Part shown: positions 10,443 through 19,935 of the stretch, one piece after another | Layout of the letters: the number at the start of each line of letters is the position of its first letter | Position numbering within the stretch: the first letter of the stretch is position 1 | NCBI RefSeq assembly: GCF_030680395.1 | Contig: NZ_JAUXVR010000044.1 | Location: 124,001-188,000, forward strand | Direction of reading: 5' to 3' | Source: Methylobacter sp. | GTDB lineage: Bacteria; Pseudomonadota; Gammaproteobacteria; Methylococcales; Methylomonadaceae | Length of the DNA: 64,000 nucleotides | Program-made: the position numbers and the translations under genes | Notes under the pieces: generated by a model | The model's database searches: none | What the model was told of the DNA's origin: nothing | What the model saw: the letters and a program-made list of their open reading frames with translations, nothing else

Positions 10443-12941
10443 CTAAACAACAATATTGACCAATTTTTTAGGCACCACTATCACCTTTTTGATCGGCTGG
10501 GCTTCAATAAAGCGCCTGATGTGCTCATCACTCAGCGCCATTGCCTCAATTTCTTCTTTAGATGCATTGACCGATACCTTCATCTTGCTGCGCAGTTTGC
10601 CATTGACCTGCAACACCAGCTCCAAGGTATCCTGCTCCAAAGCCGTTGTATCAACCTCGGGCCATGACGCGCTGACCACCGCTTGCTGATGCCCCAGATC
10701 CAGCCACAATTGATGGCAGATATGCGGCACTATCGGCGATAACATCAACACAATGGCTTCCAATGCTTCATGTCGAACCGCCTTGCCGTTGTCGGAATCA
10801 TCATCAAATTTGGACAAGGTATTGATCAGCTCCATATTTGCGGCAATAACAGTATTAAAGGTATAGCGCCGGCCAAAATCATCGGTTACTTTCTGGATCG
10901 TTAGATGCAGCTGGCGACGGACTCCCTGCTGCTCTTCGGTTAGTGCCTGCTTATCAAGCGGCACCGTAGAACCGCCTGCGTCACAATGCTGATAAGCCTG
11001 TTTCCAAAGCCGCTTCAGGAACCTGAACGCGCCCTCTACGCCACTGTCGGACCATTCCAGCGATTGCTCCGGCGGCGCTGCAAACATAATAAACAGACGC
11101 ACGGTATCGGCGCCGTATTGGTCTATCAGGCCTTGCGGATCAACGGTGTTGCCCTTGGATTTGGACATTTTGCTACCGTCTTTGAGCACCATGCCTTGCG
11201 TCAACAGCTTTTTAAACGGCTCGTCGCAAACCAGCAAGCCTTCATCGCGCAACAATTTGGTATAAAACCGTGCATACAACAAATGCAAAATAGCGTGTTC
11301 GATGCCGCCGATATAATGATCGACAGGCAGCCAGTATTTGGCGCTTTCATCGAGCATACTGTCCGGATTATTGCCCGCAAAGCGCGCAAAATACCAGGAC
11401 GACTCCATAAAGGTATCGAAGGTATCGGTTTCCCGACGCGCCGCTTTGCCGCATGTCGGACAGGTGGTATGGGAAAAAGTCGGATGAGCAACCAGAGGCG
11501 ATTGCGAGCCGTCCAGCACCACGTCTCTAGGCAGTTCCACCGGCAAATCCTGTTCGGGAACCGGAACCGTACCGCAGTCGTCGCAATAAATAACCGGAAT
11601 CGGCGCGCCCCAGTAACGCTGACGGGAAACGCCCCAATCGCGCAATCTGAAATTGGTTTTTCGTTGGCCTTTTTGATCTTTTTCCAGTGCTTCCGAAATG
11701 GCTGCAAAAGCCTGTTCCGAGGTCAAGCCGTCAAACACGCCTGAATTTTTCAACACACCTTTTACAGTGTAAGCCTGCTCCGAGCAATCGTCATCCCCGC
11801 CGTCTTTGGCAAAAATCACCTGCTTGATCGCAATGCCGTACTTAAGCGCAAACTCGAAATCGCGTTGGTCATGAGCCGGAACGGACATCACCGCGCCGGT
11901 GCCGTAACCCATCAACACAAAATTGGCAATCCACACCGGAACCTGTTCGCCGGTAATCGGGTGAACCGCTTTGATGCCGGAGTCGATGCCTCGTTTTTCC
12001 ATGGTTTCCATGGCCGCTTCCGACGTTTCCATCATCTTGCAATCATCGATAAACGCGCTGATTTCAGGATTGGTTTCCGCGGCTTTTAGCGCCAGCGGAT
12101 GTTCCGCCGCCACGGCGAGATAAGTCACACCCATCAAGGTATCGGGGCGCGTGGTATAAATGCTCAAAGGCTGGTCAGACCCAGGCACCGGGAAATCCAT
12201 CTCCACGCCTTCGGAGCGGCCTATCCAGTTGGCCTGCATGGTTTTGACCTGTTCCGGCCAGCCGTCCAGTGTTTCCAGCGAGGCGAGCAACTCATCGGCA
12301 TAGGCGGTGATTTTTAAGAACCACTGGGCGATTTCCTTGCGTTCGACTTGCGTATCGCAGCGCCAGCAGCAGCCGTCGATGACCTGCTCGTTAGCCAGAA
12401 CGGTCATGTCATGCGGACACCAGTTGACTGGCGCGGTTTTTTTGTAAACCAGGCCTTTTTCCAGCAATTTCAGGAAGAACCACTGCTCCCACTTATAATA
12501 AGAGGGATCGCACGTAGCTAATTCGCGGCTCCAGTCATAGCCGAAACCCAGCCGTTTGAGCTGGTCGCGCATATAGTCGATATTGCTGTAGGTCCAGTCG
12601 GCCGGATGGACGCCGTGCTGCATCGCGGCATTTTCAGCCGGCAGGCCGAATGCGTCCCAACCCATAGGCTGCAACACATTCTTGCCCAACATGCGCTGAT
12701 AGCGGCTGATAACATCGCCAATGGTATAGTTACGCACATGTCCCATGTGTAATTTACCGCTAGGATAAGGGAACATGGATAAACAATAGTATTTTTCGGC
12801 AACTGTTCCCTGCGTTGCTCTACCTCCTGCATCCATGCAGTCGTCCTGTGTTGACGATTCCGACACATTAAACACACCTGATGCATCCCAAGCGGCCTGT
12901 ACTTCTTGCTCAATTGCCAACGGCTTATAATTTTCTTGCAT
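10443..12941 (-). CDS. leuS: Leucyl-tRNA synthetase
   Basis: An 832-residue class I synthetase. The HIGH motif is HMGH ([15 protein letters not shown]), the KMSKS loop is [14 protein letters not shown], and the CP1 editing domain is present ([19 protein letters not shown] and DQRDFEFA). It charges tRNA-Leu, and the window also carries a tRNA-Leu(UAA) gene. Compared with E. coli LeuS, residues about 30-48 between VFNVSES and EKYYCLSM are extra and are encoded by a palindromic repeat (12798-12854). The frame stays open, so the enzyme should be functional. It is first in the leuS-lptE-holA run and divergent from ybeL, as in E. coli. Confidence 0.97.
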   Translation of the reverse strand: MQENYKPLAIEQEVQAAWDASGVFNVSESSTQDDCMDAGGRATQGTVAEKYYCLSMFPYPSGKLHMGHVRNYTIGDVISRYQRMLGKNVLQPMGWDAFGLPAENAAMQHGVHPADWTYSNIDYMRDQLKRLGFGYDWSRELATCDPSYYKWEQWFFLKLLEKGLVYKKTAPVNWCPHDMTVLANEQVIDGCCWRCDTQVERKEIAQWFLKITAYADELLASLETLDGWPEQVKTMQANWIGRSEGVEMDFPVPGSDQPLSIYTTRPDTLMGVTYLAVAAEHPLALKAAETNPEISAFIDDCKMMETSEAAMETMEKRGIDSGIKAVHPITGEQVPVWIANFVLMGYGTGAVMSVPAHDQRDFEFALKYGIAIKQVIFAKDGGDDDCSEQAYTVKGVLKNSGVFDGLTSEQAFAAISEALEKDQKGQRKTNFRLRDWGVSRQRYWGAPIPVIYCDDCGTVPVPEQDLPVELPRDVVLDGSQSPLVAHPTFSHTTCPTCGKAARRETDTFDTFMESSWYFARFAGNNPDSMLDESAKYWLPVDHYIGGIEHAILHLLYARFYTKLLRDEGLLVCDEPFKKLLTQGMVLKDGSKMSKSKGNTVDPQGLIDQYGADTVRLFIMFAAPPEQSLEWSDSGVEGAFRFLKRLWKQAYQHCDAGGSTVPLDKQALTEEQQGVRRQLHLTIQKVTDDFGRRYTFNTVIAANMELINTLSKFDDDSDNGKAVRHEALEAIVLMLSPIVPHICHQLWLDLGHQQAVVSASWPEVDTTALEQDTLELVLQVNGKLRSKMKVSVNASKEEIEAMALSDEHIRRFIEAQPIKKVIVVPKKLVNIVV
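12798..12854. repeat. Palindromic repeat inserted in frame in leuS
   Basis: About 57 bp encode [16 protein letters not shown]-type residues that are absent from typical LeuS N-termini. The DNA holds the palindrome TGCATCCATGCA core (CTGCATCCATGCAG). Length is a multiple of three and reading is preserved. This resembles the behaviour of Rickettsia palindromic elements, but the sequence family is different. Confidence 0.65.
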
Positions 12942-13023
12942 CCTTCTCGTCTTTTACCAGTCAAAAGCGTTAGAATACCGTACAGTTGCTTAAATCTAAA
13001 GCGCCATTTTCAGGAGTGAACCT

Positions 13024-13509
13024 ATGAATAAAAACAAACTTGTCACCGCCTATACCGATTTTATGAAGCATCTCCATGAAACCATGGAAGATACGCTGCA
13101 TTCTTTTGCCGAAGCGCTGGAAATATCAAAAGAAAAAACCAGAAAAGACAGTAACTTGACCAGCGATGAGCTGGACAGGGTTTCAGAGTATGTTAGACGC
13201 GATGTTGAACATGCGGCTCAAGGTTTATCAACCGAGGAAGATAAGGAATCGTTGTCAGAGTGGTTTAAATTCGATGTTGAGCTGATTGAAAACTTCGCTC
13301 TGGATGCTTTTTTAAGCGTTGCCGATAAAACCCGTCTGGAACTGGCAAAACTGGAAGAATTGGCAAAAGCGCACACTTATCACAGCGGCGACGTTACTGT
13401 ACCGGGAACTTTTATCTGTGACGACTGCGGCAAGGAAATTGCGTTTAAAACAGCCAGTGAAATCCCTGAATGCCCGCAATGTCATGGTAAAACCTTTATC
13501 CGCATTTGA
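13024..13509 (+). CDS. ybeL: YbeL-type zinc ribbon protein (DUF1451)
   Basis: The 161-residue protein has a long helical, charged N-terminal part and a C-terminal zinc ribbon with two CxxC pairs (FICDDCGKEIAF and ECPQCHGKTF). Length, layout and the position next to leuS match E. coli YbeL. The function of the family is not known. It is transcribed away from leuS with an 82-bp divergent promoter gap and a ribosome site CAGGAG 7-8 bp before the ATG. Confidence 0.85.
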   Translation: MNKNKLVTAYTDFMKHLHETMEDTLHSFAEALEISKEKTRKDSNLTSDELDRVSEYVRRDVEHAAQGLSTEEDKESLSEWFKFDVELIENFALDAFLSVADKTRLELAKLEELAKAHTYHSGDVTVPGTFICDDCGKEIAFKTASEIPECPQCHGKTFIRI

Positions 13510-13567
13510 TATTACCGGCCCAAGCCTTATAATGCGACTTTCAACTATTTGATTTAACGGGGATAAC

Positions 13568-14350
13568 ATGCGCAGAGTCATTTTCAACCAGAAAGGCGGC
13601 GTCGGCAAATCTACTATTACGTGCAATTTGGCCGCCATCAGTGCTGTTGAAGGTAAGCGTACATTAGTCATCGATCTTGATGTTCAGGGCAATTCAACGC
13701 AATACCTGCTCGGCAATAAAATCAGCGATAGCGATAAAACCATCGCCCACTTTTTTAAAGATTGCCTGAGCCTGTCCCTGTTTGGCGGCGGCTCATCCGG
13801 CTCCGGCCTTGAAAGCGCAATACATGAGACTCCGTTCCCCAACCTGTTTGTGATTCCATCCCACCCCGAGCTTGAACCGTTGCAAAGCCGTTTGGAATCG
13901 CGGATGAAAATCTTTAAGTTAAAAGAAGCGCTGGAAAAGCTCGAAGGCTTTGACGAGATCTATATGGACACGCCGCCGATCCTGAACTTCTACAGCCAGT
14001 CCGCGTTAATCGCGGCCGAAAAATGCCTGATCCCGTTCGATTGCGATACCTTTGCCAGAGAAGCCCTGTATTCATTGATGCAGGTGGTGGCGGAAGTCAA
14101 AGCCGACCACAACCAGAATCTTGAAGTTGAAGGCATCATCGTCAACCAATATCAAAAACAAGCCAATATGCCCCGTCAGATAGTCGAAGAGCTTATTGCC
14201 GAAGGGTTACCGGTATTGGCCGCAATGATCTCGCCATCGGTCAAAGTCAGGGAGTCGCACTCAGAATCAAAACCGCTGGTGCATTATGTTCCCAATCATA
14301 AACTGACTGACGAATACCGCGCGTTACATGCAGAGATTCATGGCAGCTAG
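13568..14350 (+). CDS. ParA-family ATPase, orphan
   Basis: A 260-residue deviant-Walker ATPase starting MRRVIFNQKGGVGKSTITCN, with FDEIYMDTPPILNF as Walker B region and a ParA switch around LVIDLDVQGNSTQYLLG. ParA/Soj proteins form ATP-dependent dimers on DNA or membranes to position cargo. No ParB or parS-like gene is adjacent. The gene follows ybeL by 58 bp and is followed by dispersed palindromic repeats. It could position a plasmid, chromosome region or protein complex; the partner is not visible here. Confidence 0.88.
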   Translation: MRRVIFNQKGGVGKSTITCNLAAISAVEGKRTLVIDLDVQGNSTQYLLGNKISDSDKTIAHFFKDCLSLSLFGGGSSGSGLESAIHETPFPNLFVIPSHPELEPLQSRLESRMKIFKLKEALEKLEGFDEIYMDTPPILNFYSQSALIAAEKCLIPFDCDTFAREALYSLMQVVAEVKADHNQNLEVEGIIVNQYQKQANMPRQIVEELIAEGLPVLAAMISPSVKVRESHSESKPLVHYVPNHKLTDEYRALHAEIHGS

Positions 14351-14353
14351 TTT

Positions 14354-14427
14354 GTAGGCCGGAATAAGCCTGTTTGAGCGCAAGCGAAAACAGGGGTTTC
14401 CGGCACATCGTACAGATTGCCGGAAAC
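14354..14427. repeat. Dispersed palindromic repeat, family A
   Basis: The segment starts GTAGGCCGGAATAAG and contains GTTTGAGC...GCGAAAA...TTTCCGGCA. The inverted copy at 28071-28157 shares GTAGGCCGGAATAAG, GTTTGAGC, GCGAAAA and TTTCCGGCA. Both lie between genes just after a stop codon. Confidence 0.75.
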
Positions 14428-14465
14428 ACTGATTAGTCACCATGAACAACACGAAGTTTTTGGGC

Positions 14466-14529
14466 TAGTTCCCAAGCTCAAGCTTCCTATCCTCGCGAAG
14501 CCGACGCTTCGCCTCCTGGGTTCCCGCAC
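14466..14529. repeat. Degenerate copy of the TTCCCAAGCT palindrome family
   Basis: TTCCCAAGCTCAAGCTT and a GCGAAGC...GCTTCGC pair resemble the palindromes at 30438-30540. A preceding piece (CACCATGAACAACACGAAG) also resembles the sequence before that cluster (CACCACGAGGGCACGAAGG). It produces a spurious 45-codon upstream extension of the next gene. Confidence 0.65.
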
Positions 14530-14551
14530 AATCACACCACGCCCCTATACT

Positions 14552-16120
14552 ATGAACAGCGTTACACCCGGCAACCTTAAGCCCTGGCTACTCCCCATCC
14601 TGTCCGGCATCCTGATCGGCACCAGTTACATTCCTTTCCCTCCCTGGGCTTCGCTATTCTGTTTCATTCCTTTATGGATTTTCTGGAATCAGCAAACCCG
14701 CTTAAAAAACGTTTTTCTCGGCGGCATGATCACATCGTTCGTCTTCACGCTGATCGGTTTTAACTGGGTCACTTACCTGCTACATGAGTTTGCCCATCTG
14801 GACTGGCCTGTAGCAGTCATCGGCATGGTAGTTTATGGTTTGATTGCCCACTTGTTTGTGCCGCTGGCTGGTATATTGTGGTTTTGGGGCCGAAATAAAT
14901 TCCAATGGTCAAAGCGGCTTTCGCTGGGACTCATGGCGCTAATCACTATTCTTTGCGAAGCCTACTCGCTGACCCTGTTCGACTGGAACTTCGGTTATTC
15001 GTGGTATGGCGCAAATATCCCCGTTTACCATTGGGCGGAAATAATCGGCTTTAGCGGACTCAGCGCCGCGACACTGCTTTGCAATCTACCGCTTTATGTG
15101 GCTTGGGAAAAGCGCAAACAGAATGCCGGTAAAATCATATTAGCAACTGTCGTTACAGGCTTTATCCTGCTGAATATCGGCGGCCTGTGGCTTAAAAACA
15201 GACTGCCGCAACCGGATGCCTCGTTTAAAACACTTTTTATACAAGCCTACATTGAAAACGCAGAAAAGCTGGCCGCAGAACTGGGCAAAGGCTATGGCAA
15301 AGAAATATTCAACCGCTATGTCACGCTGACCGATAACGCGCTCAAAGCCCATAAAGACGCCAAAATCGACTTTGCCATGTGGCCTGAAACCGCATTCCCG
15401 GCATTATTGGGTGAGCAATTTAATTTCGATACTTACCCCGTAGCCTTAGCGCAGTTTCTCCATGAACGACAGCTGCCGCTTATTACCGGCGCATATAGCG
15501 TTGATGAACCATCCCGGCTGATCACCAATTCCCTGTTTGTATTGAACAAGGACGGCGAGATAGTGCCGCCGCATTACAGCAAATCGATCTTGCTGGCCTT
15601 CGGCGAATACATACCCGGCGAACAGATTTTCCCCGAAATCCGCAACTGGCTGCCGCCCACCGGCCATTTCGCCAGAGGCCACGGCCCGACCGAGTTACTG
15701 CGCTGGAACGACTATAAAATGGGCGCGCAAATATGTTACGAAAGCCTGTTCCCCCGATTCACTCGCTCGCTGGCTGAACTCGGCGCGCAGTTCATCGTCA
15801 ATGTGACCAACGACTCCTGGTATGGCGCATGGCAGGAACCCTACCAGCACATGTATATGACTTTGGCGCGCGGCGTGGAATTTCGCCGTCCGGTACTGCG
15901 CGTCACCAACACCGGCATTTCGACGGTATCGCTGGCGTCGGGAGAAATCCTGGAACGCTCGCCGATACATCAGACCTGGGCAGGCTTATACGAAGTACCT
16001 TACCTGAAGAATCCGCCCGCCACCTTCTACCAAAACTGGTTCTGGCTGGTTCCGGGTTTATTGTGGGGGGCGTTGGTTTTGTTGTTAGGGACTGGGGTTG
16101 TAAAACGAGTGAAAAATTAA
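14552..16120 (+). CDS. Apolipoprotein N-acyltransferase-like protein (first copy)
   Basis: About 522 residues: six to seven N-terminal membrane helices and a nitrilase-like periplasmic domain. The catalytic triad of the family is visible as E279 (MWPETAFP), K344 (YSKSILLAFGEYIP) and C395 (GAQICYES), spaced almost as in E. coli Lnt. Lnt adds the third acyl chain to lipoproteins. The ATG at 14552 is preferred over 14417, whose extension is repeat-encoded. A second, more typical Lnt lies at 51879-53486, so this copy may act on special substrates. It stands alone between ParA and a 600-bp gene-less stretch. Confidence 0.82.
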   Translation: MNSVTPGNLKPWLLPILSGILIGTSYIPFPPWASLFCFIPLWIFWNQQTRLKNVFLGGMITSFVFTLIGFNWVTYLLHEFAHLDWPVAVIGMVVYGLIAHLFVPLAGILWFWGRNKFQWSKRLSLGLMALITILCEAYSLTLFDWNFGYSWYGANIPVYHWAEIIGFSGLSAATLLCNLPLYVAWEKRKQNAGKIILATVVTGFILLNIGGLWLKNRLPQPDASFKTLFIQAYIENAEKLAAELGKGYGKEIFNRYVTLTDNALKAHKDAKIDFAMWPETAFPALLGEQFNFDTYPVALAQFLHERQLPLITGAYSVDEPSRLITNSLFVLNKDGEIVPPHYSKSILLAFGEYIPGEQIFPEIRNWLPPTGHFARGHGPTELLRWNDYKMGAQICYESLFPRFTRSLAELGAQFIVNVTNDSWYGAWQEPYQHMYMTLARGVEFRRPVLRVTNTGISTVSLASGEILERSPIHQTWAGLYEVPYLKNPPATFYQNWFWLVPGLLWGALVLLLGTGVVKRVKN

Positions 16121-16758
16121 TTATTGCGGTTGATTGGTATGATCCAATTTAAACAATATACGTAATACACGGGACGCATGCATTACTAACATCTCCACCC
16201 CGGAATGAGCAACGCAGGGCGAATTTTGACTTGCCCGAAAACAGGCTCGCCAAGCAACTTTAAGCCTCAGCTTCGGTTTTCCCCGCAATCATCGGAATGG
16301 CATCCAACTCAAAACCACGCTCACCTAGTAGGTAATGCTACCTATTGATTGAAAAAGTTGAACTCTCTATCCTACAGAAAACCATACAAAACCAACTATT
16401 TTTTAGGTTTACTTACGCATTAAATTTGCATTTCAACTAAAGCGATTTATTGCGCCATTTTCGGCTTAGACTGAGGGATAAAATGATGCTTAGAAATTTA
16501 ACAATGGAAGCGTGGCTTCTTTATCTAAAAATCTTAAACGCTGAGCTGATCTCGGACTTCTCAATAAATTGCATGGATAGGCAGTACAGACTAGCGGATC
16601 GGGCTTATTACAGATACAGACGGCGGCGAGCTTTAGATGCTTAAATACGACCGACAGGAAAGACGAGACGCTTGTGCTTCTGAAACAGCCTTTTATATGG
16701 GGGTTTGTTGCGGCTTTTTTAATTTGAGTAGCCCTGCCAGTGTCTGACAGAAACGACG
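16121..16758. other. Gene-less stretch left of the integrated element
   Basis: I see no convincing gene. A 64-codon frame at 16450-16644 has no good ribosome site or recognisable sequence. There is a short hairpin at about 16333-16348 (TAGGTA/TACCTA) and a T-run after GTTGCGGC near 16718 that could be a weak terminator. This is the chromosomal sequence that lay downstream of the tRNA-Leu gene before integration. Confidence 0.6.
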
Positions 16759-16861
16759 GGCAATAAAAAAGAGCTTGTCAAATTGACTAAGCCCTTGATT
16801 TTTATGGTGCCTCGGGCCGGAGTCGAACCGGCACGTCCTTACGAACGAGGGATTTTAAGTC
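16759..16861. repeat. attL: partial tRNA-Leu copy plus its terminator
   Basis: These 103 bp match 23852-23954 with one difference. They include the 3' 57 bp of tRNA-Leu(UAA) on the minus strand (from the variable arm region to the encoded CCA) and 46 bp beyond, with a hairpin and T-run that is the tRNA terminator. After 16861 the match stops, so this tRNA copy is incomplete and marks the far boundary of the element. Confidence 0.93.
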
Positions 16862-16975
16862 TCACATAATCAAAAAACCGTAACATTCCACAACAATCAA
16901 TAATAATTAATTCAATAACTTAATTGATTATCCTTGTTGTCATTTATCCCCATTTATTGCCCATTTTTATAGCCA

Positions 16976-16995
16976 ATTGGGACAAAAATGGGACA
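16976..16995 (+). promoter_or_regulatory. Candidate integrase arm sites, left
   Basis: ATTGGGACA at 16976 and AATGGGACA at 16987 are direct repeats spaced 11 bp, one helical turn. The same two 9-mers occur at the right end, also 11 bp apart but in swapped order. Paired direct repeats near both att sites are the usual layout for arm-type sites of tyrosine integrases. Confidence 0.5.
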
Positions 16996-17140
16996 AAGAT
17001 ATATAATGAAACCCTAGAAACAAAGCGGCCTCGCAGGTGTACCACCACCAAACAAGGCCTTACCAATAACTTAATTCTGGGTTAAGCAATGGCTGAATAC
17101 ATCATATCAAAAAGCCGGTTGCTATCCTATAGGGGCAATC

Positions 17141-18208
17141 ATGGCACGTATTAAAACCCGCACAGCTACAGACGGAACATTTCGCTATACAGCAGAAGTC
17201 CGGCTAAAAGGCTATCCAGCACAAACAGCAACCTTTAAAAGAAAGACTGACGCTAACAAGTGGATTCAAGACACTGAGAGCGCAATAAGAGAGGGGCGGC
17301 ACTTTAAAACTGTTGAAGCAAAAAAGCACACTTTCGCCGATTTGGTTGATAGATACATTAAGGATGTATTGCCCACTAAACCTAAACAAGCTGTTAGACA
17401 AAAAATGCAGCTTGAATGGTGGAGTGAAAAAATGGGCGTTTACCTTCTGTCTGATGTAACCCCGGCGTTAATTGTTCAATATCGCAACGAATTATCAACC
17501 GGGATGACCTACAGAGGAACACAGCGAAGCCCGGCCACAGTGGTTCGATATATGGCCGCGTTAAGCCATGCTTTCAGTATTGCCGTGAATGAATGGGAAT
17601 GGCTGGAAGATTCACCAACCCGAAAAGTTAAAAATCCAACTGAATCGGACGGCCGTGTTCGATTCTTGGATGATGACGAACGCGCCAAACTATTGGCCGC
17701 TTGCAAAGAATCTTCAAACCCTTTGCTTTATCCTTGTGTCATTCTGGCGTTATCAACTGGCATGAGACAAGGTGAATTGATGGGGCTTAAATGGCCGGAT
17801 GTTAATTTAAAGGATAATTATCTAATCCTGCACAAAACCAAGAACGGAACCCGGCGGCGTGTACCGTTAGCCGGGCATGGACTGGAATTACTGCGAGAAC
17901 ACGCCAAGGTAAGGCGACTTGATACCCAACTACTATTCCCCGGCAAAGTTCATGCAGATAAACCCATGCTTCTACGTGGAGCATTTACAGAGGCACTTAA
18001 AGCGGCTGAGATTACAGATTTTCACTGGCATGACTTAAGACACTGTACAGCGTCATATCTTGCCATGAATGGCGCGTCACTGGCTGAAATTGCCGAGATT
18101 CTAGGACATAAAACCCTGCAAATGGTTAAGCGTTACGCGCATTTATCAGACGGGCATGTTTCAAGCGTGATTGAAAGCATGAACGCTAAAATATTTGGGG
18201 GCGTGTGA
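17141..18208 (+). CDS. int: Tyrosine recombinase/integrase
   Basis: A 355-residue phage-type integrase. The N-terminal AP2-like arm-binding part (RIKTRTATDGTFRYTAEVRLKGYP) is followed by a SAM-like core-binding domain and the catalytic domain with Arg in TGMRQGELMGLKW, HDLRHCTASYLA, GHKTLQMVKRYAHL (His and nucleophile Tyr). It would recombine attL and attR in the tRNA-Leu gene. An AGGGG ribosome site precedes the ATG by 6 bp. It is nearest the partial tRNA end, and its stop overlaps the next start (TGATG), so excision and the following unknown gene are translationally linked. Confidence 0.95.
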   Translation: MARIKTRTATDGTFRYTAEVRLKGYPAQTATFKRKTDANKWIQDTESAIREGRHFKTVEAKKHTFADLVDRYIKDVLPTKPKQAVRQKMQLEWWSEKMGVYLLSDVTPALIVQYRNELSTGMTYRGTQRSPATVVRYMAALSHAFSIAVNEWEWLEDSPTRKVKNPTESDGRVRFLDDDERAKLLAACKESSNPLLYPCVILALSTGMRQGELMGLKWPDVNLKDNYLILHKTKNGTRRRVPLAGHGLELLREHAKVRRLDTQLLFPGKVHADKPMLLRGAFTEALKAAEITDFHWHDLRHCTASYLAMNGASLAEIAEILGHKTLQMVKRYAHLSDGHVSSVIESMNAKIFGGV

Positions 18209-19137
18209 TGGATGGTATTAACTGGGATGACTGGCTAAACCGCGAACAGCTTACCCTTGGTGAGCTTTTGCTTTTGTCATTGGAAGAAGACCCGAATGAT
18301 AAGGATTTGTCGTTTTTTGATTCTATCGGACTTAACAATGATGAAGCTTACATCAACCGACGGGGCGATGCTGAAAGCTGGATAAGAACCGGAAAATTGC
18401 AGGGAAGAAGGGTTAATGATGACGGCTCTATTGAATACTTTCAAATAGACCCTGTTAGATTTTTCGAACTGGCAAAGTCGAATAATTGGGACTTGGCGCA
18501 AGAAATAAGTGATTTTTTAGATAAACACCAAAACCTGAAAAACATCACTTGGAGCGGAAGCATACAACCACTTGAGCCGCTCACAGATGAACAAAGGCAG
18601 GATTACAACAAGCTGGCGGCTTGGACATGGGTTGATGCTATTTACATTTTGCAGGGCTTCAAACCATGCCCACAGATAAGCACTGAACAGGTGCGTAGCC
18701 ATTTTATCAACGAATATATGTTTTTTACTGAATCAATCGAGCTTAGAACTATAGGCAAGATAAGACTACGGGCGGGTGAAAAGACATTTATTGATTCACC
18801 GGCAAACTGGGAGACTTTCTGGCAAGGTATCAATAAGCCAACTAAAGAACAGCAAACCGAAACCGTGGGTAGTCATGCAATCACAGAGCCGAAGCAAAAA
18901 GCATCAACTAAGCTGGAAAAACAACAAGCGGCTATTTTGAAAGTTATTGAAGCCAAGAAATTTAAGCCGATGGCGATACCGGACAATGAAAAAGGAACTA
19001 TCAAATTAATTTGTGAGTCGGATTATTCAAAATTGTTTGATGCAATCACGGCATTTGATAGGGCATGGAAACTTGGAATCAAGACGCTATGGCAAATGGA
19101 AAACCATGAAAGTTATGCAAGGCGAGGCAATAATTAA
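18208..19137 (+). CDS. Unknown protein, 309 residues, coupled to integrase
   Basis: I do not recognise this protein. It is acidic and hydrophilic with no signal or membrane helix. The first two thirds look globular (for example SWIRTGKLQGRRVNDDGSIE and AAWTWVDAIYILQGFKPCPQ). A Lys/Gln/Thr-rich linker at about 215-250 leads to a C-terminal helical part (IKLICESDYSKLFDAITAFD). The ATG at 18208 overlaps the integrase stop; a GTG one codon earlier is also possible. Close coupling to int suggests a role in element control or replication, but this is inference from position only. Confidence 0.7.
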   Translation: MDGINWDDWLNREQLTLGELLLLSLEEDPNDKDLSFFDSIGLNNDEAYINRRGDAESWIRTGKLQGRRVNDDGSIEYFQIDPVRFFELAKSNNWDLAQEISDFLDKHQNLKNITWSGSIQPLEPLTDEQRQDYNKLAAWTWVDAIYILQGFKPCPQISTEQVRSHFINEYMFFTESIELRTIGKIRLRAGEKTFIDSPANWETFWQGINKPTKEQQTETVGSHAITEPKQKASTKLEKQQAAILKVIEAKKFKPMAIPDNEKGTIKLICESDYSKLFDAITAFDRAWKLGIKTLWQMENHESYARRGNN

Positions 19138-19162
19138 TCGTTAAAACATAGCGTTATAAAAA

Positions 19163-19204
19163 AACACCCACGAACACCCACGCGCCACCACTTCGAACAC
19201 CCAC
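19163..19204 (+). repeat. Iteron-like AACACCCAC direct repeats
   Basis: Three copies of AACACCCAC begin at 19163, 19173 and 19196. The last two carry a preceding G. They lie in the 139-bp spacer ahead of the small regulator gene and the replication genes, a common place for iterons or a regulator operator. Confidence 0.5.
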
Positions 19205-19276
19205 ACCTTCGATTGATTTAATTGCCACAAGCCGGAGCAAAACGCACCGGCTAACCTTAACAATAGGCAATTAAAA

Positions 19277-19492
19277 ATGACAACACAAACAGCCTGGGCT
19301 TATTTAACAGTTACCCAGTTTATACAAAAAAACCCCGCATTTACTACCGGCGGCCTACGCGCTCTTATATTCAATGAACACACAAACGGCCTTGCTAAGT
19401 CAGGGGCAGTTGTTCGCATTGGCCGAAAGGTTCTTATAGATGAGTCAAAGTTTTTCACTTGGGTTGAATCACAAAATAAGGCGGTGGCGTAA
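19277..19492 (+). CDS. Small DNA-binding protein, excisionase-like
   Basis: A 71-residue protein whose order of elements (LTVTQFIQKNPAFTTGGLRA helix-turn-helix, then GAVVRIGRKVLIDESKFFTWV, a beta wing and final helix) resembles excisionase or MerR-like winged-helix proteins such as AlpA/Xis. Such proteins bend DNA at att sites or switch element genes. It is directly followed by the next gene with no gap (TAAATG). The assignment rests on layout rather than on strong sequence identity. Confidence 0.65.
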   Translation: MTTQTAWAYLTVTQFIQKNPAFTTGGLRALIFNEHTNGLAKSGAVVRIGRKVLIDESKFFTWVESQNKAVA

Positions 19493-19909
19493 ATGATTAC
19501 TTCAAAAGTTATCAGAGACAATCGCCGCCACATTACCCGCGCCGATTACAACGACACCAAGCCCCTGTTAAGTTCTGAGTATGTGATATTCCCCAGAATT
19601 GGCAGCCTTCAATCTAGGGCATTAAGGCGGCTGTTACCGGCTGGCGTGATGTTGTCACACCGAGAGTTTGATTTTGCATCTCACAGCTACCGTTTAGGCG
19701 GCTATATCGACAAGTTGCGGGATAAAGGGTGGACGATTGTAAATCATGATGAAGCGGCATTGACAAAGGATATTGTACGGCGAATTGTAACCTTTACACG
19801 CTACGAATTGTTCGCAGCGTTTACGCCGGAACTGGCCGAACGGATTAAAGCGTTTTGCAAAGCGGTGGACGAACTTGAAGCAAGGGCGGCGGCAACCGCC
19901 CACACTTAG
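19493..19909 (+). CDS. Helix-turn-helix-like unknown protein
   Basis: A 138-residue protein. The central stretch LSHREFDFASHSYRLGGYIDKLRDKGWTIV resembles the small winged-helix domain found in many phage and plasmid proteins (selection of helix, RL-x-x-x-I-x-x-LR-x-x-GW, then a turn). The C-terminal helix (ERIKAFCKAVDELEARAAAT) could be a dimer coil. It starts immediately after the excisionase-like gene, so the two are probably translated together. A regulatory role is likely but unproven. Confidence 0.6.
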   Translation: MITSKVIRDNRRHITRADYNDTKPLLSSEYVIFPRIGSLQSRALRRLLPAGVMLSHREFDFASHSYRLGGYIDKLRDKGWTIVNHDEAALTKDIVRRIVTFTRYELFAAFTPELAERIKAFCKAVDELEARAAATAHT

Positions 19910-19935
19910 AACATACAGCAGATAGGGATAGAGTA

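Noticed and set aside
14417-14551. Upstream extension of the first Lnt-like gene
   Set aside because: The 45 codons are made of dispersed repeat sequence; the ATG at 14552 precedes the first membrane helix.
16805-16861. A second tRNA-Leu gene
   Set aside because: Only the 3' part matches; the D arm and 5' acceptor strand are missing, so it is the attL copy.
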